Positions 10,501 through 19,650 of a stretch of DNA of 64,000 nt are shown here, in pieces. The position numbers were made by a program, and so were the translations under genes. Within the stretch, counting starts at the first letter, position 1. The number at the start of each line of letters is the position of its first letter. The stretch is taken from assembly GCF_028389875.1 (NCBI RefSeq), contig NC_084675.1, positions 24,266,412 through 24,330,411 of the forward strand. The letters run 5' to 3'. The notes beneath the pieces are model-generated. The model was not told the DNA's origin and did no database searches. It saw nothing but the letters and a program-made list of their open reading frames with translations. The DNA is from Rhea pennata. Lineage: Eukaryota; Chordata; Aves; Rheiformes; Rheidae.

Positions 10501-12868
10501 GAACTGAGCTTCTAACTAGAATGTAGTTGGTTACAGCAGACAGTCTAGCGAGAGTCCTGGGGAAAGAAGCAGCAAGACACCTGTGTGGCAATCTGGGGAA
10601 CACAGCTCCTTCCTAAGGCAGTTGCTGCCAGCATTTCCAGGCTGAAACAGGCAGTTCCTTCAGATTAAAAGCAGAAGCAATTTTGCGTCATTCAGTGAGA
10701 TAAGGAACCCTCCTCATCACTCAGTTCTTTATTCTACCACTTTATCACAGTTCCTGCACATGACAACAGCTGTTCTTCCTCTGAAATGATTCCAGCATTG
10801 CAGGAAATCTGTGCTGGGATCTCACAGGTTTTGTTCTAAAGGCTCTCTTCATAGCACATCAAAGTCTGTAAAAGGAGGAATGAAGCAATACTGAATTGGC
10901 CACTTGTCTGCACCAGCTCACTATCTTCAGCTGCTATTATAGTGAGCACTTCCTCATCAGCATCCTGCCTCCTGTTAGTCCAGTCATGCTTTGTCTAGCA
11001 AAAGCAGCTCCTCAGATGCACTACTGAAAACAACGGCCAGTTCTTCTGATTCAACTGTTTTGGCCCTGTTTCTCTTGGTCTCGGGGTGGAGCTGTAGGAA
11101 AGGTTTCCTCCTTGCTGTTAATCTATGACACCTCAGATATCGTGACCTTGGTCAAGGAGCTCTCAGGCAGAAGTTTTAGTGGTTAAGTTGTCCTATTCCA
11201 AGAGATTGAACTAAGTGGTTTGCCATGTCTGTTGAACGTGCCTCAAGCTGGGCAGGGAGCTGGACAATTTGACACTAACAACCTAATGGTTGTTTTGCAG
11301 CACACTGCAGCTGTGGTGAGCGCCAAGAGCTACATGTGCCCTGTATGTGGCAGAGCCCTCAGCTCACCAGGATCTCTTGGGCGACATCTCCTGATCCACT
11401 CAGAGGACCAGCTGTCAAACTGCGCAGTGTGCGGCGCACGCTTCACCAGCCACACCACATTCAACAGGTTAGAGTCACCCTGGCTGGTGAGTGGGCTCGG
11501 GCACCCATGGTAAAGACTGGTAAAGTGGAGTGCCTTAAGTGAGGCAAAGGTAATGTCCCTGGCCCTGCTAAGGCCTGGAAAGCTGTGAACACCCTCAGGA
11601 AGTGACAGTTGCTCAATCCCTTTCTGCCTGTAGCATTAAATCACCTGCTAAAGGCTAGACCTCCATAAGCCATGCTGTTAAAATATTCCTACCTGCTCCT
11701 TAGGTCTGTGAAGAACTAGAACTATGCAAAGAGCACTGGAGTTTCCAGCTGCTGGAGAGCAACCGTTGCTTTCCTTGTCCAGCAATCCAGCAGATTAGCT
11801 CTGGCCAGTGTTTTAGTCTGTTCAGGAGATTCTGTATTTCCAGGGCAGGACAAGAGGCAGGAACCAAAATGTTTCTAGCTTGTGTCCTGCCTGGTGGAAG
11901 ATTAGCCACTGACTAGTGGAACAAGGCTGAAAAGAGAAATCCAGAGATGATAGGGAGGAGCAGCTTGCAGGGAAATTCCTGCACTTGCTCTCTTCCATCC
12001 CAGAAACTGCTCTGGGCTAACTAACCCCTTTCCTATGCCTGTATACAATACTGTTTGGTTTTAGCTATGCAGACATGTCTGTTGGCAGGAATGGTTTAGC
12101 ACAGGCCTCTCTCCTGGCCACCAGTAGAGGCACTGTTCTTTGCATCCCTCAGGCAGAGCGTGAGCACTTTGTCAGTGTCAGGTCTCTGATTCACTGCTCT
12201 TTCTGCTTTCCAGTGAGAAGCTGCCAGAGCTGCTCAGTGCAGAACACTTACCCACACCACAGAGCGAGGGACCCTCCAGCGTTGAGGGGAAGGACATTGC
12301 TTTTCATGGCCCTGTGTATCCTGCGGGCATCCTCCTAGTGTGCAACAACTGTGCTGCTTATCGTAAGCTGCTGGAGGCGCAGACACCTGGTGTGCGGAAG
12401 TGGGCGCTTCGTCGGCAGAACGAGCCCCTGGAAGTGCGGCTGCAGCGTTTGGAGAGGGAGCGCACAGCCAAGAAAAGCCGGCGGGACAACGAGACACCTG
12501 AGGAACGGGAAGTGAGACGTATGCGGGATCGAGAGGCTAAGCGGCTGCAGCGAATGCAAGAAACAGATGAACAGAGGGCACGACGGCTGCAGAGGGACCG
12601 GGAGGCCATGCGGCTGAAACGCGCGAACGAGACCCCAGAGAAGCGGCAGGCCCGGCTCATCCGGGAGCGTGAGGCCAAGAGGCTTAAGCGGCGCCTGGAG
12701 AAAATGGACATGATGCTCCGGGCACAGTTTGGCCAGGACCCCTCTGCCATGGCAGCTTTGGCAGCTGAAATGAACTTTTTCCAGTTGCCAGTAAGCAACG
12801 TTGAGCTGGAGAGCCAGCTGCTGGGCAAAATGGCCTTTGAGGAGCAGAACAGCAGTGGACTGCATTGA
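1549..12868 (+). CDS. ZNF821: ZNF821, zinc finger protein with STPR domain (gene-level entry)
   Basis: The coding sequence joins 1549-1588, 9240-9365, 9548-9690, 10279-10383, 11301-11467 and 12214-12868, giving 411 residues against about 412 recalled for the human protein. The N-terminus MSRRKQTTPNKVH matches the family. An acidic Ser/Glu stretch (about 50-75) precedes finger 1 (C119, C122, H135, H139) and finger 2 (C151, C154, H167, H171). A third CxxC at 179/182 lacks the usual histidine pair. Residues 260-351 form four 23-residue repeats rich in Arg/Glu (registers begin RRQNEPLE, RRDNETPEE, QRMQETDEQ, KRANETPEK). This is the STPR domain known from silkworm FMBP-1, a DNA-binding fold. A nuclear DNA-binding role follows from the family; targets are unknown to me. 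The gene is convergent with ATXN1L. Confidence 0.96.
1935..2050 (+). mobile_element. MIR-like CORE-SINE relic, sense orientation
   Basis: The order of words agrees with the 3' half of the MIR consensus as I recall it: cctgggtcctcatctttgcc, then caactggttgtccttgg, then acatcacttaa, then ctgtatctcaatttcct. The copy is diverged, as expected of an element older than the bird-mammal split. A RepeatMasker run would settle the family and ends. Confidence 0.55.
4669..4683. repeat. Homopolymer run of 15 G
   Basis: Fifteen consecutive G residues inside ZNF821 intron 1, flanked by gtttgc and tccgc. Length is likely polymorphic and is prone to sequencing error. Confidence 0.9.
9240..9365 (+). CDS. ZNF821: ZNF821 coding exon 2 (residues 14-56)
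   Basis: Acceptor ggctgccag, donor AGCA|GTGAGT. It encodes WEQVFAGLEEQARQAMMK and the following segment ending in a Ser run. It enters and leaves with one base of a split codon. The next intron (9366-9547) is only 182 bp. Confidence 0.94.
9548..9690 (+). CDS. ZNF821: ZNF821 coding exon 3 (residues 56-103), ends at a GC donor
   Basis: Acceptor tgttgcag. The product is the acidic DSDDEETTQDEVSSHTSEED stretch followed by a Lys/Glu segment. To stay in frame with the exon at 10279 the exon must end at AGG 9690, followed by GCAAGT, a non-canonical GC donor. The nearest GT (aa|gtgtcc at 9695) would shift the frame and meet a TGA at once. Intron 3 (9691-10278) holds nothing else I can identify. Confidence 0.85.
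10279..10383 (+). CDS. ZNF821: ZNF821 coding exon 4 (residues 104-138, most of finger 1)
   Basis: Acceptor ccctgtag, donor CAG|GTAGGA, both phase 0. It encodes CPLCQLECGSREQLIAHVYQ, with C119, C122 and H135 of the first C2H2 finger; the last histidine is the first codon of the next exon. Intron 4 (10384-11300) shows no gene or recognisable repeat. Confidence 0.95.
11301..11467 (+). CDS. ZNF821: ZNF821 coding exon 5 (residues 139-194, finger 2)
   Basis: Acceptor tgttttgcag, donor AACAG|GTTAGA. It completes finger 1 with H139, contains all of finger 2 (C151, C154, H167, H171), and ends with a CAVCGARF half-finger that lacks the zinc histidines. The last two bases AG join T of the next exon as Ser194. 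Intron 5 (11468-12213) shows nothing further. Confidence 0.95.
12214..12868 (+). CDS. ZNF821: ZNF821 last coding exon (residues 194-411, STPR domain)
   Basis: Acceptor tgctttccag; stop TGA at 12866-12868. It carries the linker with a CNNC motif (237/240), the four 23-residue STPR repeats (260-351), and a conserved C-terminus with QFGQDPSAMAALAAEMNFFQ. The Arg/Glu-rich repeats make the opposite strand open as well, which is a shadow. Confidence 0.97.
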
Positions 12869-13150
12869 GCTGCAGGTCAAGGACCATGCCACCCCTGCGG
12901 CACCTGTCCTAGGGCACCAGCAGGCTTCTCTACTCAGGAGGCTGCTGTGGGCATCCTGGCTGACTCTTCCAGGCCCAGCCTCCCTCACATATGGTTCTGG
13001 TTTTCTTCTGAACATGGGAGAAGAATGGAGCTGAGAGATGTCTGCCAAAGTAGCCCTGGTGTGAGGAGATTCTGTGGATGCAATCTGCTCTGGGGGCCAT
13101 GCCACAGCCTGTGAATAGAGGGAAAATAAATTAATTTTCATGTTTATTTA
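12869..13150 (+). other. ZNF821: ZNF821 3' UTR
   Basis: This short untranslated tail runs from the TGA to about 20 bases past the AATAAA at 13125. The cleavage point is estimated from the signal position. Confidence 0.75.
13125..13130 (+). terminator. AATAAA polyadenylation signal of ZNF821
   Basis: A canonical AATAAA 257 bp after the stop codon, followed by T-rich sequence (catgtttatttag) that would suit a downstream element. It is the first canonical signal after the stop. Confidence 0.8.
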
Positions 13151-13233
13151 GTCCCTTTCCTTGCCTTTTGCTTCATCCTGTGCTTGGACCTTTACACCAT
13201 AGTTGGGGTTGGGCTGCTATAGTCCTGCTGCAG

Positions 13234-13237
<4 letters not shown>

Positions 13238-13271
<34 letters not shown>
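13238..13271. repeat. A34 homopolymer tract
   Basis: Thirty-four consecutive A about 110 bp beyond the ZNF821 polyadenylation signal, preceded by tgcaggc and followed by gagccttcc. No inserted gene body precedes it, so I treat it as a simple repeat. Confidence 0.9.
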
Positions 13272-13276
<5 letters not shown>

Positions 13277-13899
13277 TTCCTTACTGAAAAAGGATTTGTT
13301 TACTGCAGCACGAGTTATGGAGCTGAAGACTTTGCTAGTCCACAACTCTTCCAGCAAGGAATAAATCTCTTGCTCTTTGTGTCCATAAAAAGGAAGGAAA
13401 GAAGGACTTAATTTCCCTGGAAATGGCTGTGCACACCCTCTCTCTTAACTCTATTGTTATGTGCTTATTTGCAGTAGCATCCATGGGAAAACTAAGAGGA
13501 AATTGAGTTCCTGTTCTAAGCTACACTGTGAAAAAAATAACAGAAAGGCTGCCTGAAGTAAATGCACAGGGAACAGAAGTTTGTTGGTCTATTCACAAAT
13601 TAATTTTCACTTAAATAGTATTTCAAGTTTGCAGATGAAAAAGTTGATTGAATGGTAAACATTTAGTTCTCTCATACTGTATGGATTTCTTAATAAGCTG
13701 AGCTTGTTTTTAACCATTTTAATACAGCCAAATGCAAAGATGCTTACCTGGAGCCACAGGGCATGTGCAAAGAATTCATTCCCATATTGAAGTCCTTTGT
13801 GACCAACAGTGACTTTCAGTGGTCACTGTGAACAATGCCCTTAGAGTGGGGAACCTTAGTAAATGGAACAGCACAGGTAGAAAGAGAAAGCTGCTTGCA

Positions 13900-14165
13900 T
13901 TTCCGTGCTCAGCAGCAAAAAACAATGAGACAAATGCAGAGAACTGGTGAGGAGCTATGGATAGGAACAATAATTGAGCCTGGAAAAAATGTGCGTGATA
14001 GTAAGGAATCTAAGCCTACTTTACTTTATTCAAGAAGCAGCCAAGGGGAATGTGATCATAGCCTGTATCTAAATGACAAGGTGCCTGATGTTAATAGAGC
14101 TCATTATAAAACTATGTAAAGTTAAATCTAGGCAGGTTCAAATTGAAAAAGGCAAAACACAAGCA
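13900..14165 (+). mobile_element. Probable old CR1-family LINE fragment
   Basis: The block ccaaggggaatgtgatcat, then agcctgtatctaaatgac, then gttaaatctaggcaggttca resembles the recalled 3' coding part of an old CR1 branch (aaggggtgacttgatcacagtctataagtacc, later gctagacaaattcag). It is highly diverged and its ends are uncertain. Confidence 0.4.
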
Positions 14166-14460
14166 ACAAAACGGCTCATAGGGGGTGCAGTGGGGGGGCA
14201 GAAGGGTAGTGTGTTCTCCCCTGTTTGACTTCTTTAAGAATAGGCATCTAAAATGTATGCTTTAACTCTGTGCTTCCAAGATTGCAGCCCACAAAAAATT
14301 GATGTGCTACACACTTGTGCATTGTAGCACAAAGAATGGTACTGTTTCCATAGCATTTCCAGTTAAGGTCTGCAGTACAGCTACATGGTGGTCTAAATAT
14401 ATTGAAACCTCCTGTTCTCTCTTTGATCACTGTTTCTCTGCATTAAGTCAGAAATTAGGA

Positions 14461-14533
14461 GCTGAAGTAGCTCAGCTGGGAGAGCATTAGCCTGAAGATC
14501 TAAAGGCCCCTGGTTCAAGCCCAGGTTTCAGCA
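14461..14533 (+). pseudogene. tRNA-Phe(GAA)-like sequence, probable SINE head
   Basis: Acceptor stem gctgaag pairs with tttcagc (one G-T). The D arm is gctcagctgggagagc. The anticodon loop ctgaaga carries GAA, with one mismatch (C/T) in its stem. The T arm cctgg-ttcaagc-ccagg is perfect, and a discriminator A follows. Box A and box B promoter segments are therefore intact. It differs from canonical tRNA-Phe at several stem positions and runs straight into a CR1 tail, so I favour a SINE head over a working tRNA gene. A tRNA finder may still call it. Confidence 0.7.
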
Positions 14534-14650
14534 ACAGGGGTCCTTGTTGCTGCAACTTTGTCTAACATGCTCTAGGTGACCCTGCTTGAGCAGGGGGTGG
14601 TTGGACTAGATGATCTCTAGAGGTCCCTGCCAACCTTACAGATTCTATGA
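14461..14650 (+). mobile_element. Composite SINE: tRNA-Phe-derived head plus CR1 3' tail
   Basis: Bases 14461-14533 fold as a tRNA closely resembling vertebrate tRNA-Phe. A linker of about 15-20 bases with gtccttgttgc follows. From about 14550 the sequence is the 3' end of CR1: tgcaac, ctctaggtgaccctgcttg, ggttggactagatgatctc, then gattctatga at 14641-14650. Head, linker and LINE tail in this order are the plan of a tRNA-derived SINE moved by CR1, as established for the zebra finch TguSINE1 (which has a tRNA-Ile head). The tail belongs to the same CR1 subfamily as the copies ending at 48340 and 53711. No clear target-site duplication is visible. The alternative is a chance CR1 insertion beside a tRNA pseudogene. 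Confidence 0.75.
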
Positions 14651-15070
14651 AATGGTGATCACAAGATGTCTAGACAGCTCCCTGAGACCAGGAGAGGAAA
14701 GTTATTTTTTTAAAAAACGTTCAGTTGCACTACTTAAATAAAATTTAATCAGAAACTTGATTTTTCTCATTTGTCAGTTTGAAAAAAAAAAGTTTTCCCT
14801 GCTGCCTCACTGAGCAGTCAATGATTATTCAAACCGTTACTTACTGATAAAACCATGGTATTAAAGGAGTTCAAGAAAGAGCACATAAAAAAAAATCAGA
14901 AGCATTTGAGCAGAGGTATGTCTCATAACCCATTTGTCAAACAGCCTTTACCATGTGCATGCTGCAGTCTCCAGATCACTTTGCATAACACAGGAAAACT
15001 CATATCCAAATGATCACTGATGCCACAGACAAGCAAAAAGTCTCAAACACCAAAGGAAAAGCTATTGGTT

Positions 15071-15099
15071 TATATATAGATATATATATAGATATATAC
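15071..15099. repeat. TA-rich microsatellite with interspersed G
   Basis: A tatatatagatatatata tract just outside the predicted 3' end of ATXN1L. Confidence 0.8.
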
Positions 15100-15229
15100 T
15101 GTGTTTACAGAGTCAACAAGTTAAATGCAATATTCATAAGAGCATTAACAATAAAAATACAATCTGTGTGTAGCCAAGTACAGACTTAAAATGGTAAAAC
15201 AGGAAAAAGGATCTCACCAAAAGTACAAA

Positions 15230-18200
15230 TATACAGTACAAATTGATTTATTTAAAACAGTTACAAAAAAAGCACAACAAAATAGAGATTATCCTTAGAA
15301 TTATTAATGCTTTGTTAAAGATCAGGTAGGAAGAAAGGGGCAGGAACAAGGTTGGAGGGGAGCACCTGACTAGTTCTAAGGCTTTAGATACAATGCAGTT
15401 GGTTACATGTTAATACAGCCATAACATAACTGGGATTATAGTTGAGGGATCAGCACTTATCTACAAAGACCTCCTTGCCTCAGAGCAGCCCAGCCAGTTC
15501 CCCCAACACCACACCTCTGTTTCTCTGCTTTGCATGGGCAGACCCTCCCCCAGCTCTAAGGTGCCATGAAAGTGGAAAGCAACTAGAACGTGCGTGGGTG
15601 CGTTTGCAGGGTAGTGTGGCAGCAGCCTAGAAGGACGTTAGGGGCAAGTTCTGTCCTCCATAGACAGATGTGAAGGCCATGAAGGGGCCTTGACCATCAG
15701 CATTTTAAGCTATACATGGAACACACCCTGGGCCAAACTCTGTACTGAATGTGCATTCGTAGCCATCTTAGCAGCTTCCGCAAAGTTTCAGGCCCTAGGA
15801 CAGACTGAAAGACAAAGAGCAGTTGTGAGCGATGCTAGGGAAAGGCACATGTACTGCTGTGGGCAGGAACTAGCATCTGGGCTAATCAAGCTGCTGTAGT
15901 TTCATTCAAAACACTGAGTAACAAGGATTATTAGTTCTCTATTGGGAAAAGTGACTTCAAGTCGGGAGGAGGGGACAGGGACACTGAATGTGAAAAGTGC
16001 ATTATACTTGCGCGCTGCTGGGAAGAGGAGGCAGAGGGGCCTCTGCAGCTTTCCCCTTTCCAGACAGAGCTTCCTCTGCATAGTCTGGTAGTGATGAGCG
16101 CTTGTCACTCAGAGCAAGTCTCATGTTCCTAGAGGAACAATGTACACGTAGCCTGGAAACAGGCCTGGCCTCTGCTGGGCAGCTGACCCAAGGAATGTTT
16201 CATGAGCTGGAACAGATGGCTGCAGACACCCATTATTGCATCCTACAGACTCTTCCCGCAGCCTCCCTGTGAGACAGAGAGAAGACCAAAGCCAGGAGGC
16301 CCCCTCCTCCAGGTAGGACAGTCCACAGCATCTCTCTCCCTTCACAGCAACAGCAGGAAAACAATATATTCCTCCGAGAAGCCTGTCATATCTCTGCTAG
16401 CAGAAAAGCCTGGATAGCCAACTCATTCCGTAATGTCTTCCCAGCTTCATCTCCTCCTTTCCCTGTAAACTTAAGTGAAATAAAAGCCTCCTCCTTGGGC
16501 TCACTCAGAGCCTTTCTGGTTATAGCAGAGCCTCTCACACACACTCTGTCTCAGGAGAGCCTGAACACTCAACGCAACAACCACCATCACAGAAGCTGAA
16601 GCAACAAGGCCCAACCCAATAAAAGACAGATTCCGGTGATTATGAGTACTGCTAAACTGGGTGAGAGGACCTTCAGCGCTCCCTTCTTGCCCATGGCCCC
16701 TACAGCAAGCAGCCAGATGCCCAGACTCTTCATTGCAATACCCCCACCATGAGACATGCCCTAACTGTTGCTGCCACAGAGGAACTGGCAGCTGAAATGT
16801 GCAGAGAGACTGTGCAGCAGCACTGAAGTCCAACTCACCCTGCCTCTTCCACAGAGCTCAGAGCAGCGCTCCTCAACGGACTCACAGATAGGCTGCAAGT
16901 CCAGGCTGGTGGCCAGGAGAAAACAAAGGAGAGCGCTTGTACAGTCCTTCAGCTGCCTAGGGTACAAAGTTACTTCAGCCTCACAGCATTGTGTCTCGTA
17001 AGTCATGCCTGTCCTTTCAGACCACTGATCAGTGCAGCTGAGATCCAGGAGTAGTAGGTACAGCAACACACAAGATAAGGCAGTCTCTCCAAACCCCCTC
17101 TCTAACAGATAGAGATTTCTGTGCTCAGAGAAGCACCCGAGAGTCTCTGCACCAGTCGAGTGCTCAAACAGTCCCTCTGCATGCAACCAGCCCTTCCACA
17201 CTCACACACCATACATATGTAAGATCCCTTTCTTAGCTGTCTGCCACAGCCCTAGATTCCTCTGCATGCATCATGCAAAGAACAGGCAACAGAACTCGGG
17301 CTCCTCTGCTTTCTGCTTGTGGCCACAGACATCCTGGATGTACTGAGCATTAAGTACTAACCAACACTGATAGAGATCTTCGCGTAGGAGAGTCCAATGA
17401 GTAGCAAAGGGGAGACACAGAAGGAACAAGGTGATGAGGCCAGGCACCTGAACCGCAACAGGGTGTTTTACTAACAAATAGTGCCATGAAAATAGTATTT
17501 GTTCCACAGCTCCTGCAAGCAAGGAGGCGGACTCTTCATATGACATCATCACCATGACTTTGTATTTCCAAATGCAGCTGATGAGACTGACTGGAAGCAG
17601 CATGTCATTTCGGGGAAGTTACAGATGATACAGGCAGCATCCTCACTCTAGAAAAAACCCTGTGAGGCACAAACACTAAAGGCAAGAGCAGAGCGTATCT
17701 CAGCTAAGACCTGAAAAGAAACTGTTTTTCTGGTGCAGGCATTTCGAAGGCAACATAAACAGCTAGCAGTGTGCTAAGACAACAGGCCTGATGCCCTGGA
17801 GGGAAGGAGCATTCTGGAGACTCTCTAATTTGCCTAATACCTAAGCAGAGCACCCCTCTGCCATGCAGCCAACTGAAGCCAGTCAGTTACAGGCCGTGTT
17901 TCTGAAGAGCATCCAGAACAGTCCTGAGAAACAAAACTACTACGAGCTCAGCAGAAGGGCAGCAACACAGATGGGAAGTGCCAACGCGCAAGGCATTCAC
18001 AGAAAGATAAGCAATGCCCTAGAAGCTAGGCATGCCTGACAGAAAAGCTCAGAAAGATGAGAAAAGGGGGTCAGTAAACGGGATGCTAAACATTAGGAGC
18101 AGCATCATGAATCCAGCAGGGACCTGCACACTAAAAAGAAACCCAACACCCTCTTGCAAGCATGGTTCTAGCACAGAGATGGGCACCTTAATACAAGGAA

Positions 18201-19650
18201 TACTTAAGTCAGAGTGAAGACTTATCTTCAACATAGCACTCACTAAGTTTTTATTCTAGTTAAGCATTTAGAATTGGTTTCATAACACACTATCAGAGAG
18301 GGCAAATTAGTGTAACAACAGGAATCTTTACTTGAATGGAGTGTTATTACCATAATGAGGTATTAATATACATTTATATTCGATCTCACTGTGAAAGAGA
18401 CTACTCTCAATTTTACCATGTTGTTCTACAGAGGCACTCCAAAGTGAAGCGTCAGAACAACAAACAGAAAAACACCTAAAAATGCCCTGTGATGCTGCGA
18501 TATTTTTAGTCCTTATATCAGTCATGGAACTGTAATTAAAAGAAGCTTTGTACCTTGCCTGCACATGCACGAACACTTGTCTGTTGTCTAGAGCTTATTT
18601 GGGAAACTGCCTGCAGTGAAGAATTAGCCATCTGGAAAGTTTTCTTCTGATTTAATTACAAAATAGTCTCAGTCTTCTCACAGTAGAAGAATGTGTTTCT
18701 ATCCTTCCCTAGAGAATGCTAAATGTATTTTACTCCAGCTTTCAAAAAAAATTAAATAAATAAAATGAGAGGAAAAAAAAATCACCTGTAGGCTAAATCT
18801 CAGCAAAAGCTTTAGGCTTGAGAGAAGCGCTTTTCTTTCTTTCTTTCTTTCTTTTTAATGGTTATGAACATGGGAAGAAAGATTTAATTTGGTGTCAAAT
18901 AATTAAATGTATTTCTTAGCAGGAAACTGACGTCTCCCATCCCAACTCATGTTCCATCCCAAGTGCTCAAATGTTTACCAGCTTCCTATTCACCTGCACC
19001 CAAACCCATCCTTTTGGTCCTTCCTCTCCAATTTCTGACATTCATGCAGATCTCTGTAGATTCTTTGTAAGAAAAAAGAGCAGTTGGATTCAGTGGAAGA
19101 GACAATAAACAGAACCATCAGAGAAGCATATGCAGCCTGCCCTCAAGAGCTCCATTGGTGAACGGTCCTTTTAAAGTGCATGTGTGAAGAAAGGGGATAC
19201 TGGGAGTAGTGTCCCCTAAACTCCAGTGGGGACCCATCTTTCCCCATCATGAGGAAGGAGGAATAAAATCTTCAGCAATTTTATCTGCTACCTTAAGCTG
19301 TGTCTGCCCTTCTCATCTCCCCACCTATCCTGAATACTCAGACCCTGCCCTGCAGGGAACTAGGTATTCAGGGAGGTGCAAAGCCCCAATCTCTGGAATG
19401 CTCTTGTCACAAGCTCTTGAGCACATCCCCCATTCTCTAACCCAACTAGCTTGTTGCTGCTCCCTGAGGCACTGGAGCCCTCTCGATTCCCCAAGAGGAT
19501 CTGGTCAGTGACTGAACTGGAGTAAATCCAGTTCTGCAGGGCAGAGAGCAGCCTTGCTGGTGAACCTGTCACAAAGTCTGTGCAATTTCTTCACCTGATA
19601 AAGGTGAGGCTCACACAAAGGGCACCCCCTAGCTCACAGCCTCAAAGGGA
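15230..19650 (-). other. ATXN1L: Probable ATXN1L 3' UTR
   Basis: About 4.4 kb without a recognised gene lies between the ATXN1L stop and the first good AATAAA on the - strand near the intergenic gap. A long 3' UTR is known for mammalian ATXN1L. A CTTT microsatellite lies near 18834-18855. An earlier AATAAA on the - strand at 18249-18254 could give a shorter transcript. Frames of 146 and 110 codons occur on the - strand at 16501-17201; they are discussed as a finding, not annotated as a gene. Confidence 0.6.
15247..15252 (-). terminator. AATAAA polyadenylation signal, candidate distal end of ATXN1L
   Basis: The + strand reads tttatt inside gatttatttaaaa, so the - strand reads AATAAA. In the direction of transcription it is followed by tgtactgtatatttgtac, a T/G-rich stretch typical of mRNA ends. 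Confidence 0.55.

Larger units (their letters stand above)
13151..15230. other. Intergenic gap between convergent ZNF821 and ATXN1L
   Basis: About 2 kb. It contains an A34 tract (13238-13271), an old CR1-like fragment near 13900-14165, and the tRNA-Phe/CR1 composite SINE at 14461-14650. No protein gene is recognisable; the longest frames are short and lack exon signals. Confidence 0.7.

Noticed and set aside
13238-13271. Poly(A) tail of a retrogene next to ZNF821
   Set aside because: No foreign coding or mRNA-like body precedes it; the upstream sequence is the 3' flank of ZNF821 itself.
14461-14533. Functional tRNA-Phe gene
   Set aside because: It has stem changes from canonical tRNA-Phe, an anticodon-stem mismatch, no T-run terminator straight after the tRNA, and a CR1 tail following directly. 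A SINE head explains it better, though it is not excluded.
17271-17603. 110-codon - strand frame in the ATXN1L 3' region
   Set aside because: Length is within chance for a 4.4-kb region, no domain is recognised and no matching splice site links it to its neighbours.
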